Shown piece by piece: positions 9,776 through 20,077 of a stretch of 64,000 nucleotides of DNA. The position numbers and the translations under genes are program-made. The stretch is from Cherax quadricarinatus. Lineage: Eukaryota; Arthropoda; Malacostraca; Decapoda; Parastacidae. Location of the stretch: contig NC_091346.1 of assembly GCF_038502225.1 (NCBI RefSeq), positions 10,570,293 through 10,634,292 on the forward strand, given 5' to 3'. Each line of letters starts with the position of its first letter. Position 1 is the stretch's first letter. The notes below the pieces were generated by a model. The model did not search any database and was not told where the DNA came from. It saw only the letters and a program-made list of their open reading frames with translations.

Positions 9776-12700
9776 AACGAACGAACGATAGTACAGGTAA
9801 GATCCCAAATGGGATGAGCGGGGAAGACGGGACAGACGAAGAATAGTGCTGGAGAGGAGTGTTCTTAGTCGCAGAAATAGAGCCAGGGCTTAACCCAGCA
9901 GCGAAGGCGATCGTGGGACAGATATTCAGAAGAGAAATTCAGGCTCTTATATTGGGACTCCGGTGGGGTGAGCGGGCAGGACGGGACAGGCGAAGATTAG
10001 CGCTAGAGAGGAGTGTAAAATTGAGCCATGTCTTAACCCTAAAGCTAAGGCGAAAGTGGGTCAGAGAATGGTACCTGTCAGTGAATCCAAGGTTATTTGT
10101 AAATAGGGTTAGGAGCAGGATCATACAAGGAGTAGAAAAGGTTGTGTTGGTTTGTGGATTTGCGAATGTCTTCGTCAAGGAGAGAGGTCCAGTAGCCGTG
10201 TCGTGTCTCAAGTTTGTCTATCTGTCTGTCACTGAGCGTCTTCCAGTACAGATTCAGCGCAGGGATGTCTAATTGGGCATAGAGAGACTCGCTTGTTGCG
10301 AAGTCCTCCCATCTGACATCAAGCACCCAGCGCAGCGCCTTGTTCTGGACACGCTGCAGTTTAAGTTCGTTTTAGCTGCAAGAGAGAGGGCTAGAGGAGA
10401 GTAAGTAATCAGAGAACGTATTAGGGATTTGTAGAGGTGTAGTTTGGTGCGTTGAGAGGCCTGTTTCAGCTTGTAGAGGCCCGCAAGGGCCTTACTAGCT
10501 ATTGCATGCCTTGAGTGAATGTGTCCGTGTAAGGCTGTAAGCGAAGAAGGTAGTCAAGATTAACGCCAAGGACAGTGACAAATTGTGTGATGGGGATGTA
10601 AGTGCGGGTGTCAGCTGTTCTGAGCTCGACAGGTAATGGAGGATCACGTTTCCTGTAGTTAAAATATGTAATGCTGGATTTAGCTGCATTGGTTTTGATC
10701 CTCCATTTTTGTTCCCAGATGGCTATCCTGTCGACCTCATTTTGTGTTTTGTATGCGAGTGTATCTATATTGGCATGAGTGATAAGTTGCGTAATGTCGT
10801 CTGCATAGGCTAGTGTGATGGAGTTGTGGTATACAGGTGTTGGAATGTCGTTAGTGTATAAAATGTAGAGGGTAGGAGAGAGGACAGATCCCTGGGGTAC
10901 TCCAGCATTTAGTGTGAAGTAGTCAGAGTAACAGCCTTGGAATTTTATTCTCATGGTACGGCCGTCTAGGAAATTGCAGAGGAGTTTACGAGTAGTGAGA
11001 GGCAGGTTAAAGTTAGTGCAGAGTTTGTACTTGAGCCCCTCGTGCCAGTGTCAAAAGCTTTCTCAACGTCTTTTGCAACCAGGGCTGTCCTGTTTCTTTG
11101 TTTTGTGTTTAAGTGGATGTAGTTGAGAATGATGTTAATGGCATCCTGTGTGGATCTTTGTGTTCTGAAGCCAAATTGGCCATCAGAAAGTAGAGAGTTG
11201 TGTTCCAGGTATCTGCGAAGGCAATGGTTAAAGAGTTTTCCTAAAGTTTCGAGGAGGCTGATAGGGCGATAGTTTCTAGGATCAGAGTGGTCTTTTTTGG
11301 GTTTAGGAAGGAGGATAGCAGTAGCAACTTTGAAGAGGGAAGGGAAGTATCCAGAGGCAAGGAAGGCATTGAGGAGGTTTGTGTTGGCAGTAATGATGGA
11401 GTCAGAAAGGTGTTTTAGGATAATTTGGTTTAGGCCAGAGGCACCAGGAGGCCTTTGGAGGAAGGTGTCTGATGAGTGTTTTAATGTCTGTGTTGGTGAA
11501 AGGAGTGTCGAGTTCTTGGGAGGAGGTAAGAGAGTCTAGATGTGTGTGGCTGTCTGGTGTTGTTTCTTGTGTATGTGCAGTGTTCCAGTGTTCTATGTTC
11601 TGAATGTGTTGAATAACGTTAGGGTGAGGTGGGTAAGGGTGGAAGATGTTCTCTCAGATGTGTTTGAAGATGTTGGTAGCAGCCTGCGGGTCTGAGATGT
11701 GTATGTTGTTGTGGGTGATGTGTTTGAATTTGTTGGTGGGAGTTGTGCCTCTGATTTTTTTGATAAAAAAAAAAAGTTCAAGAAGGCTTTAGTGTTTCTA
11801 ATACGCTGTTTGTCCACTTGTTGTATGAGTTGTGATTAGTGATTGTTGTGGTCTTGGTCTAGGCTGTGTAAAATGTTGTTTCTAAGGTAAGTGAGATCTA
11901 ATCGGACTTGATTAAATCTATGTGTGTTGTAGAGGGAGCGGTTGTGGTAGCAGATAATTAGTCTTCTTGTTCTGAGTGAGGGTTTGAAGGAATAACGAGT
12001 GGTATGAGTTTTCTTTGGTACTGCGGTGTTGGCTGCTTGTGTAATGGTGTCCTGGATGAGATCAAGTTGAGTATCGATGTCAGAGATAGGTTTGTTGTTG
12101 TAGTCATAGGAGAGGTTAATATTGTCTATGTGTTGTTTGAAAGCTTCCCAGTCAGCGTTCTTGTAGGAGAAGGAAGGTGTGGTTGGAATGAGGATAGGGT
12201 TGGAGGAGATGTGTAAGATGACTGGGATGTGATCAGAGCCTGTAATAGGGCCAGGTGAGATGTAATGTTGAAATAGAGAGCTGGCTAGGTTTGCCAGAAT
12301 GATGTCTGGTTTGCCTTGGCCCATGTGGTTGTAGAAGGTGTTCAAGTCTGGGGCGAGATGAATTAGGTGTTTATGGTTTGTGAAGTTGAGTAATTGGTGA
12401 CCAAGTTGGTTGTTACTGGTGTGATGAAAGGCGGTGTATTTGGTATTCATGTCAGCTAGTAGGTATGTTGATGTGTTGGTGTAGTTGAAGACTAAGGAAA
12501 GATTGTGTATGTTGAGAATAGTGTTTGGGCGAGCATAGGTGGTGAAAAAGATAAAGGGGCCAAGGTGGATGTGTATTCTGACTGCAAGACAGTGTTGGTG
12601 AATAAAAGGGATTGGGAGAAATTCGTGTTTTATGTTGAATTTGACAAGGATGGCAACCCCATCGTGGGGATCATGGGGGGACTGTAGTGCAGTGTAACCT

Positions 12701-12815
12701 TAATGGCGGATACGTTGAGGGGCTTTGAGGCAGGTACTGTTTAGCAAAGCAATATCTGGCCTCTCTGCTTCAAGGAGCTTGGCCAGTAGGTGTCTAATTG
12801 TATAGTAAGAACACG
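9776..12815 (-). pseudogene. Jockey-like LINE, 3' segment with ORF2 (endonuclease-RT)
   Basis: Minus-strand second reading frame of a non-LTR retrotransposon. From 5' to 3': an endonuclease starting at RHLLAKLLEAERPDIALLN (near 12790), ADMNTKYTAF (near 12450) and TGSDHIPVI (near 12230); a linker; then RT with motif A VAKDVEKAFDT (about 11045-11085), motif B AGVPQGSVLSPTLY (about 10865-10910) and motif C YADD (10796-10810). The conserved C-terminal part (about 10093-10380) includes LETRHGYWTSLLDEDI. Catalytic residues look intact, but several frameshifts break the frame (around 10400-10500, 10955-11830 and 12460-12690). The 3' end is a short CGTT-type repeat at 9776-9790. The N-terminal few residues of ORF2 lie in the inverted segment 12816-14819. 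Confidence 0.85.
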
Positions 12816-14819
12816 CACACACACCTTCATCGACCAACGATCTCGCGCCCGTGTTGAGAGTGACTTTCCTCAGAGTGGTGGTTACTTGACCTTTGTCTTC
12901 ACCATCAGGATTGGTGCGTCGGTGGCTGCCTACCCAAGGGCTGGAAGCCTCCCTCTGCATTCCAGTTGCTGTTTGAAGTCTCCACGCCTCAGACTGTACG
13001 TGTAGTCTACACTCCATACAGCCAGTGTTGCCTCTACTCGCCGCTCACAGCCAGTGTTGCTTCTCCTCGACGTTCAGGGCATACAGTGCTCCATCAAGCT
13101 ACAGCTCACCTCCTCAGTGTCCTGTGCCTCCAGCGACGGACTCCACCAGAAAAAAATAAAGTTATAGCCAGGCAAGTACATGAGTCTACTTCACAAGTAC
13201 TTGCTTAGCAAATTATTCTCACAGATTTGGCCGCCACATCTAATTTACGATGCCTTCAATGCCTTCCACTTCCTTCCCCCTTACCATTCCTCCTCTACCG
13301 ACAACACCTGCCTCTACTCTGTCTACTACTGCCTCTAAGGCCTGGAAATTTATTGTACCAGATCACTGGCGCACCTCAGCTGAAAGTCTTTAAAACCAAC
13401 TCAGGTTTCAAACTCCTTGACAGACACTCTTACGAAACGCACACCTCAACCGAGACCAGACAAAAACTTCTCAACTCAGGCTTCACTATTATTTGGACTC
13501 CTGAGCACTGCCTCAAATGCACAGTGATCGCAAAACACGTAGACTATTCTCTCCTGACTGCCTATGACACAGACAAAGAAGACTTAATGAAAGACATTAG
13601 TGCTAAGAACAAAGTCTCTGTTGACGATATTTACAGACCTGAAAACTCTACCATCCTCAAAATCCGCTGTTCAAATCCATCTGACGCCTCTACACTCTTT
13701 AATCAAGGAATCCTTGCCAAGACCATCCGCATTCCTCCAAACACTCTCTTCACTCCAAACTTTCACCCATCACACAATGTCTGAAATGCTACAAATTCGG
13801 CCACGACAAAATCTCATGCACTTCCACACAAATCTGCTCCAGATGTTCAGGAACTGGCCACTTCTGGAACACTTGCAACCTCCCTCTTAAATGTTCTAAC
13901 TGCGGCGGGTCACACACTGCAGTTGCAAATTCCTGCCCTTCTAGAAAAGACATTCTCTCCACCCACAGAGCTAGCCAACCTCCCTCCCTTCACAACCCCA
14001 TCCCTGCACCTCCCTCCCCTACCATACCTTCCTCTCCTACCCCCAATGCCTGGGTTACTCCACGCACTTGGTCTACCTCTCCTACTCTACACACTTCAAA
14101 CACCAGCACACAGACTACAAGCACTTCTCCTTCTACACCTACACCCACACTAGACTACAAAACTAACTGCCAACTCACCACTGCTGCCCACTCTGCGATG
14201 ATAATCTCTCAAGCTTACCAATCAGACTACTCACATGTCCTTAACCTTATCTTGTCTGCTGACAATCTTCCCTCTTTAATTATCCCTCCTTCCTGTTTCT
14301 CTTCCAAGCCCTATACAACCTCTACCTCCTCCCTCTCACCCACCCCCCTACTTCCTACACCCACCAGCTCTCCTCCTCCCCTACCTCTCTTCACTTTTTC
14401 TACCCCTTCCACCAACACCCCTACTGATGCTGCTACGACAACCCCTCCCCCACCTCATTACCCACTTCCTCATCCCCAACCAAAGCTTCCACTTCCTCAT
14501 CCCTTACCATAGCTTCCACTTCCTCTGCATCTACCTTCACCCACTCCTCCACCACAACCAAAACTTCATCCAGGTCCAACTCCACCTCCTCCAGACAAAA
14601 TCCACTCAAACCTGAACCTTCCCCAACTTCTGACAGACAGACCAAAAAACATAAAAACAGATCCATCTCTTCCTCCCCCTCCAGGAAACGGGTCCGTAAC
14701 ACCTACAAACACACATCCACTGATGGCACCACTATCACGGGCTTTAATCCAAACTTCTCCTCCGACATTAACTTTGCTATGACGAAACCATTAAATCATG
14801 CTTAAAGTGATTCAGTTCA
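12816..14819 (+). mobile_element. Jockey-like LINE, inverted 5' segment
   Basis: The plus-strand 5' portion of the same insertion: a GC-richer 5' UTR (12816-13249), ORF1 (13250-14805) and the first codons of ORF2 (ATG 14798, MLKVIQF). It lies head-to-head with the minus-strand 3' segment. It stops at ORF2 codon 7 or 8, whereas the other segment begins only a little further into the endonuclease. That is the arrangement expected from twin priming during one insertion event. The outer end is followed directly by the target duplication acagcatagg. Confidence 0.75.
13250..14805 (+). pseudogene. LINE ORF1 (Gag-like, three zinc knuckles)
   Basis: Nucleic-acid-binding first protein of the Jockey-like LINE. 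ATG 13250 opens a Pro/Thr/Ser-rich start leading to KAWKFIVPDHWRTSAESL, then a frameshift near 13390. The central domain (about 13400-13770; FKLLDRHSYETHTSTETRQ and IYRPENSTILKIRC) resembles the domain that precedes the knuckles in Jockey-group Gag proteins. A second frameshift near 13775 leads into three zinc knuckles (13778-13935): CLKCYKFGHDKISC, CSRCSGTGHFWNTC and CSNCGGSHTAVANSC. The third has the C-x2-C-x3-H-x6-C spacing typical of this group. A long Pro/Ser/Thr-rich region follows. The stop (TAA 14803-14805) overlaps the ORF2 start (ATG 14798-14800). The two frameshifts make this copy non-functional. Confidence 0.8.
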
Positions 14820-15420
14820 ACAGCATAGGGCCTGAGAGGTGACTTATATACTGCAGTCAGGTGAGTTGAAGCAGGAGGAGGCGGGATCACAGTGAGACCT
14901 GCCACTAGTGTAAGTAGGTCGTCGTCCAAACGTTGGACAAACGTTGAAGTCTTTGTACCAAGATCCCTTGATGTTGCAGTGTCTGACAGATGTGATGAAT
15001 GGTTTTGAAAACCGACAAGTTGAAGAATTGAGACACTTATGCAACATATGGGAATCTTTATTGAAGAAACGTTTCGCCACACAGTGGCTTCATCAATCCT
15101 ATACGACGACCTACTTACACTCGTGGCAGGTCCCACTGTGATCCCACCTCCTCCTGCTTCGACTTACCTGACTGCAGTATATAAGTCACCTCTCTGGCCC
15201 TATGTTGTACTTCCTACAAGAGTGATAGACTCAACACATCGTATCCAGGCTAAGGGACTGATTACCTCAAACTTCATCTCTCCTTACCAATTTCTGCTTT
15301 GTATTGGACTGATGAAGCCACTGTGTGGCGAAACGTTTCTTCAGTAAAGATTCCCATATGTTGCATAAGTGTCTCAATTCTTCAACTTGTCGGTTTTCAA
15401 AACCATTTATCACAGCAGGT
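14820..15420. mobile_element. Penelope-type fold-back repeat, part 2, with hammerhead-like motifs
   Basis: Two nested inverted repeats. Positions 14820-14930 match 15098-15215 in reverse, and 15003-15101 match 15304-15407 in reverse. Each arm of the second pair carries the same module: GAAACGTTTC next to GCCAC-TGT-GTGGC and a CTGATGA-type heptamer (forward copy 15309-15333, reverse copy 15070-15096 where it reads TTGATGA). Terminal repeats of Penelope-like retroelements are known to contain hammerhead ribozymes and to occur in direct or inverted orientation, which is why I use that name. No Penelope RT or GIY-YIG domain is present in the window, so the affiliation is inference. Confidence 0.65.
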
Positions 15421-15524
15421 CTGTTGGCCCATGCTAGGCAGGTCCTTTCCAATCCATCCCACTAGCATAATACTTGCCCAACCCAAGTACTCTATCCAAG
15501 AATTAAGATTTATTTGTTCATAAT
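15421..15524. other. Unassigned spacer
   Basis: Short unassigned sequence between the fold-back repeat and the AT tract. Confidence 0.4.
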
Positions 15525-15633
<109 letters not shown>

Positions 15634-15814
15634 GGAATGTTAGCGAAATAATTCTATAAAGTTCTTCAGACAGCTTCACAATTATTTATGTGTATAATTG
15701 ACATGGTAATTATACACATACGTATTCTGCTGTGTCTCAGCCAACTGATTATACTTTTAAAAGATATTTGACATGGTTGGCCTGCGGCTCCATGACTTCT
15801 TTAAGACACAATGC

Positions 15815-15864
15815 TGTATAGTCCTTGTGGCTTAGCGCTTCTTTTTTGATTATAATAATAATAA
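15815..15864 (+). mobile_element. 50-bp LINE tail insertion with 15-bp target duplication
   Basis: A very short insert (tgtatagtccttgtggctta...gattataataataataa). It is the 3' end of the I-superfamily LINE family whose minus-strand copy ends near 32746 in the window. It is flanked by a perfect 15-base direct repeat, tttaagacacaatgc, at 15800-15814 and 15865-15879. The short ATA/ATT tail is at the right end, as expected for target-primed reverse transcription that aborted almost at once. Confidence 0.85.
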
Positions 15865-15879
15865 TTTAAGACACAATGC

Positions 15880-16332
15880 AGTAAAACTTCAACTGCTTGA
15901 TCAAGTTTTAGCAGCAGGTGACTAAGATAATTTACTTCTCCTGGATCAGTTAAACGTGATAAATTACAACCTCTGGTCTCCTAAAGATGCCCTTACAATG
16001 CCTTATCTTCAAAACATTAATTTTTACAGTAACTTGATAGGGATGAACCTTAGTTTTTGTGCTTCATGAAGGTGTTTAGCAATAAATAATTTTTCAGGAA
16101 GGCAGTGAACTAGAGCTACCATGATTCATGAAGGCGCTCACACACAGCACAGGTGTCCTTGAGCTGATGTTTTATCTATTTATGTGGTACGTAGCTTCAA
16201 CTTCTAAAACTTTTAAGGACATTGAATTAAAGGACATCAGAGACAACTGTTAATTATCTCCATAACTTTTGTGGAGATGATATCTCTTTAAGCGAGAGAG
16301 AGTGAGAGAGTGGGGAATACAAGCCGGGGGTG

Positions 16333-16363
<31 letters not shown>

Positions 16364-16968
16364 TCACCATATACATCCAGAATGGCAACCATCATCTATG
16401 CCGTTATTACGAAATTATAGTAACAATTCTAAGTTCTTAGCTTAATTAACTATTTACCAATAGTGAATGTCTACCCTATGGAATACGGAACTATTTATTT
16501 TTACTTATATTAAGGCAAAAAGTCATTACATAGAAAGAGTGTAGGTTTCAAACGCTGCTTAAATCACAGTAAAATTTTCACTGAAATGGGACAAAAAAAA
16601 AATAAAATAACCGTCCAGTCCGTAACTCAGGTGTGATCCCGATCGTTCACAATATCATCGATAAATGTTTGAACGTGAACGTTGAAATAAGGGTTATTTC
16701 AGAATGTTTTTTTTTTTGTCTGGGCTGTTCAGAACGGAATTGCCTATAGGCAGTTATCCATGGTAACTAGAAGAGTGCCAACGTGTGGTGTTGAGATGAC
16801 TTAAGGGGCACGCAAGTTACCCTGTCTCCTAATAACATCATTTTTCCTCTACAACACAATTGTCCTCAAATATTTGTTAAGTTATACCATGAATTAAGAA
16901 AAGATCCTGGACTTTACCTTACGAAACAGATAAAGCAAATGCGATAGTAACTATGGACAAAGTACCTT
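15880..16968. other. Unassigned, with (CT)n tract
   Basis: No gene is recognised. Simple sequence includes GA-rich 16294-16312 and (CT)n at 16335-16363. A short A run lies near 16590 and a T run near 16710. Confidence 0.5.
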
Positions 16969-17018
16969 GACTCACGAAATCGTAATGACACGATTGCAAG
17001 CCACGGCTTGCTGGTCCA
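16969..17018 (+). mobile_element. SINE family A remnant
   Basis: Reads actcacgaaatcgtaatgac, then acgattgcaa, then an A-box-like cttgctggtccagtgg before the 48-bp array starts. This is the terminal motif plus the first part of the tRNA-like region of SINE family A. The array therefore begins inside, or replaces, the SINE's tRNA region. Confidence 0.65.
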
Positions 17019-17786
17019 GTGGGTGGGAAATAACCAGTGTGATCTCTCGTGCTAGTGATGCGTCAGGATGGTGGGAAATAACCAGTGTGACCTCTCGTGC
17101 TAGTGATGTGTCAGGATGGTGGGAAATAACCAGTGTGACCTCTCGTGCTAGTGATGTGTCAGGATGGTGGGAAATAACCAGTGTGATCTCTCGTGCTAGT
17201 GATGCGTCAGGATGGTGGGAAATAACCAGTGTGATCTCTCGTGCTAGTGATGCGTCAGGATGGTGGGAAATAACCAGTGTGATCTCTTGTGCTAGTGATG
17301 CGTCAGGATGGTGGGAAATAACCAGTGTGATCTCTCGTGCTAGTGATGCGTCAGGATGGTGGGAAATAACCAGTGTGACCTCTCGTGCTAGTGATGTGTC
17401 AGGACGGTGGGAAATAACCAGTGTGACCTCTCGTGCTAGTGATGTGTCAGGACGGTGGGAAATAACCAGTGTGATCTCTCGTGCTAGTGATGTGTCAGGA
17501 TGGTGGGAAATAACCAGTGTGATCTCTCGTGCTAGTGATGTGTCAGGATGGTGGGAAATAACCAGTGTGATCTCTCGTGCTAGTGATGTGTCAGGACGGT
17601 GGGAAATAACCAGTGTGATCTCTCGTGCTAGTGATGTGTCAGGATGGTGGGAAATAACCAGTGTGACCTCTCGTGCTAGTGATGTGTCAGGATGGTGGGA
17701 AATAACCAGTGTGATCTCTCGTGCTAGTGATGTGTCAGGATGGTGGGAAATAACCAGTGTGATCTCTCGTGCTAGTGATGCGTCAG
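17019..17786. repeat. 48-bp satellite array, left part
   Basis: Sixteen near-identical 48-base units (core gggaaataaccagtgtgatc, then tctcgtgctagtgatgygtca). Variation is concentrated at a few sites (gatctc/gacctc, gcgtca/gtgtca, ggatgg/ggacgg). The unit is a multiple of three and has no stops in one frame on each strand, so long frames appear on both strands; these are artefacts. The array resumes at 23871, so the LTR retrotransposon has split one array. Confidence 0.97.
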
Positions 17787-18211
17787 TATTACAACCTAGG
17801 ATTTCAAATGGCCTGTTATCCCAGGTGTAATGGGAGCAAATAAACACAGTAGAAAAAGTTTAGACTTATATTATCCTTCACCAATTTAGAACAGCAATAT
17901 GTACACTATGTACAGTGATAAATATAGTGCACTCCACGGTAAGCAAGGCAGAAATAGAAGCCACAAGATAGCAGACCGTGCTTCAACCAGCTCTAGAATG
18001 GGAATGACAAGGGCAGACAGGAGAGCGGTATCCACATAACCTCTGCGATTGTCAATCCCACCTTCTTATTGGCTAGAACCTGGTCACTAGTTGAACGATG
18101 GGGCCCCATCATCAACTCTTAGCAACCTGGTTCGCTGGTTGGGGGAGATAGCCTGTAAAGGAGGGTGTGTCCATGCGCCGAATAAAGGTTACGTACTCTT
18201 TGCATGCCACA
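17787..18211 (-). repeat. 3' LTR
   Basis: 425 bp. In element orientation it begins TGTGGCATGC and ends TTGTAATA. It matches 23446-23870 except at one visible site (cctgtaaaggagg here, cctgtaaatgagg there). It sits directly against the 5-bp target duplication. Confidence 0.95.
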
Positions 18212-18226
18212 CCCCCACCCCCGAGA
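18212..18226 (-). promoter_or_regulatory. Polypurine tract
   Basis: On the minus strand the bases next to the 3' LTR are TCTCGGGGGTGGGGG, a G-rich tract interrupted by one T. Its place immediately upstream of the LTR is where plus-strand DNA priming occurs in LTR retroelements. Confidence 0.75.
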
Positions 18227-18526
18227 AGGCTCAGGATTAGGCTGCCACCTCCCAGTGGTAACCGTGCCGCCATGGCACAAAATAATGGGACCGCCTATCC
18301 TCTCCACCATCCAACTCTTAGATAGAGCTCAGCTTTCCTAGTGACCAAAAGCCAAACCCTAAACTCAGAGTGAGACAGCAGTCAGATAGGCCAACATAGG
18401 TCCAAGATACAAGCGGACGGTAGCCCGTATCCCCTCACTAAAAAAAACCCCCACATCAGGGGATAAAAAAAAGAGCTTGAAAGGGGGGTTACCACAAATA
18501 CATCCTAACCTAAATAAAATATTAAA
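18227..18526 (-). other. Element 3' untranslated region
   Basis: Non-coding sequence between the end of the RNase H frame and the polypurine tract. It contains A/G-rich runs near 18438-18490. No accessory frame is recognised. Confidence 0.6.
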
Positions 18527-20077
18527 CTAGACTCTTGACAAAGAGTCTGCCAACACATTTTCTTTGCCGGCAATGTAATTAATTTTTATATTATAGGGCT
18601 GCAGCCTGAGCGTCCAACGCATAAGCCTTGTATTGTGATTCTTCATGGCTTGGAGATAGACTAACGGGTTGTGATCACTGTAGACTGTGACCACCTGCGA
18701 TGTCTGGCCCACATAAACATCGAAATGCTCCAAAGCCATAACCAGCGCGAGGGCTTCTTTTTCAATGGTAGAGTAAGCTCTCTGATGTGGCTGGAACTTA
18801 GCTGAAAAGTATGCGATTGGCTGCAGCTCCTTGTTCCCGATTTGTAATAGTACCGCCCCAACCCCAGACTCACAAGCATCAACCTGTAATGAAAAAGGTT
18901 TGGAGAAGTCTGGAGACAGGAGAATGGGTGCAGAGCACAATAATCTTTTTGCTTTATTAAAAGCAGTGTTACAATCTGAAGTCCAAATAAAGGGAACTTT
19001 ATGACTGGTAAGAGAGGTAAGAGGGGCTACAATATCTGAGAAATTCTTACAGAATCTTCTGTAAAATCCGATCATGCCTAGGAAACGTTGAAGAGATTTC
19101 CTATCATGAGGAACTGGATAATCTTTAATCGAAAGAACTTTAGCAAGTTTAGGTGCAACATTACCACTACCTACTTCATGGCCTAGAAAAGTGATAGTGG
19201 CCTGGCCAAAGGAAGATTTAGATAAATTAACTGTTAATTGGGAATTCTTAAAGGTCTCAAACAGAGCTTTAAGTCTAAGTAGGTGTTGATCCCAAGTATC
19301 AGACACCACAACAATATCATCTAGGTATGCTGCCGTGCCTTCAAGTCCTTTAATAGCCTGATGGATGAGTTTCTGGAATGAAGAGGGGGAATTTTTCATT
19401 CCGAAGGGGGTAACTGTATACTGATAATGACCTCCTGGAATCACGAAGGCAGAGATTTCCTTCGCCTTATCTGTCAAAGGTACCTGATAGTAACCTTTAA
19501 GGAGATCTAATTTGGACACAAAAGTAGCCTTACCCACAAAGTCAATTACGTCATCCAGACGAGGAAGAGGGTAAGCATCTGTAATTGTGACCTCGTTCAC
19601 TTTACGGTAGTCTGTGCACATACGAAACCCTCCATCAGCCTTTTTTACTAGGATGCACGGTGAAGCCCATGGACTAGATGACTCCTCCACTAAACCATGT
19701 TCTAACAAGAAGTCTACTTCCTGCTGAAGTAGCCTTTGCTTTTCAGGATTAGCTCTGTAGGGGGAGAGTTTAATTGGTTTAGATTTTCCCACATCTACAT
19801 CATGATAACCTAACGTACATTTTTTCGGCACATCCGAAAAAATATTAGGATATGACTGTAGAAGCTCAGTTGAATTGGTTGCTTGTATTTCAGATAATCC
19901 ATCCATTAACGGGCTAGGATCCTTGAGGAGGACAGAATTTGAAAGTTTAGTATTAATTTCAGAGATAGAGTGCAAAGAGTCAGAGTCGTCCTCAGAGGTA
20001 GAGGACAGAGTCATTACTGGGACTTTATCTGGTGTATGAAAGGCCTTGATTTGATTAATGTGGTAAGTTTTAGTTTT
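18527..20077 (-). CDS. RT-RNase H part of LTR element polyprotein
   Basis: Reverse transcriptase and RNase H of the LTR element, which copy the RNA genome and remove its RNA strand. Counting from the first Met (ends at 20014): RT occupies about 80-310, with SKLDLLKGYYQ (D170, motif A), TVTPFGMKNSPSSFQ (motif B) and YLDD (230-233, motif C). RNase H occupies about 370-495, with LQVDACESGVGAVL (D379), E420, YSDHNPL (D447) and VLADSLSR (D490). Catalytic residues are present in both domains. The frame is continuous with the upstream Gag-protease-integrase frame: 20 sense codons lie between this Met and the single TAA at 20078-20080. It is therefore probably the C-terminal part of one polyprotein rather than a gene with its own start. 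No protease or integrase lies downstream. Confidence 0.93.
   Translation of the reverse strand, partial: KTKTYHINQIKAFHTPDKVPVMTLSSTSEDDSDSLHSISEINTKLSNSVLLKDPSPLMDGLSEIQATNSTELLQSYPNIFSDVPKKCTLGYHDVDVGKSKPIKLSPYRANPEKQRLLQQEVDFLLEHGLVEESSSPWASPCILVKKADGGFRMCTDYRKVNEVTITDAYPLPRLDDVIDFVGKATFVSKLDLLKGYYQVPLTDKAKEISAFVIPGGHYQYTVTPFGMKNSPSSFQKLIHQAIKGLEGTAAYLDDIVVVSDTWDQHLLRLKALFETFKNSQLTVNLSKSSFGQATITFLGHEVGSGNVAPKLAKVLSIKDYPVPHDRKSLQRFLGMIGFYRRFCKNFSDIVAPLTSLTSHKVPFIWTSDCNTAFNKAKRLLCSAPILLSPDFSKPFSLQVDACESGVGAVLLQIGNKELQPIAYFSAKFQPHQRAYSTIEKEALALVMALEHFDVYVGQTSQVVTVYSDHNPLVYLQAMKNHNTRLMRWTLRLQPYNIKINYIAGKENVLADSLSRV

Noticed and set aside
16967..17847. Overlapping frames of about 290 codons on both strands
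   Set aside because: Both are readings of the 48-bp satellite; equal openness on both strands is a composition effect.
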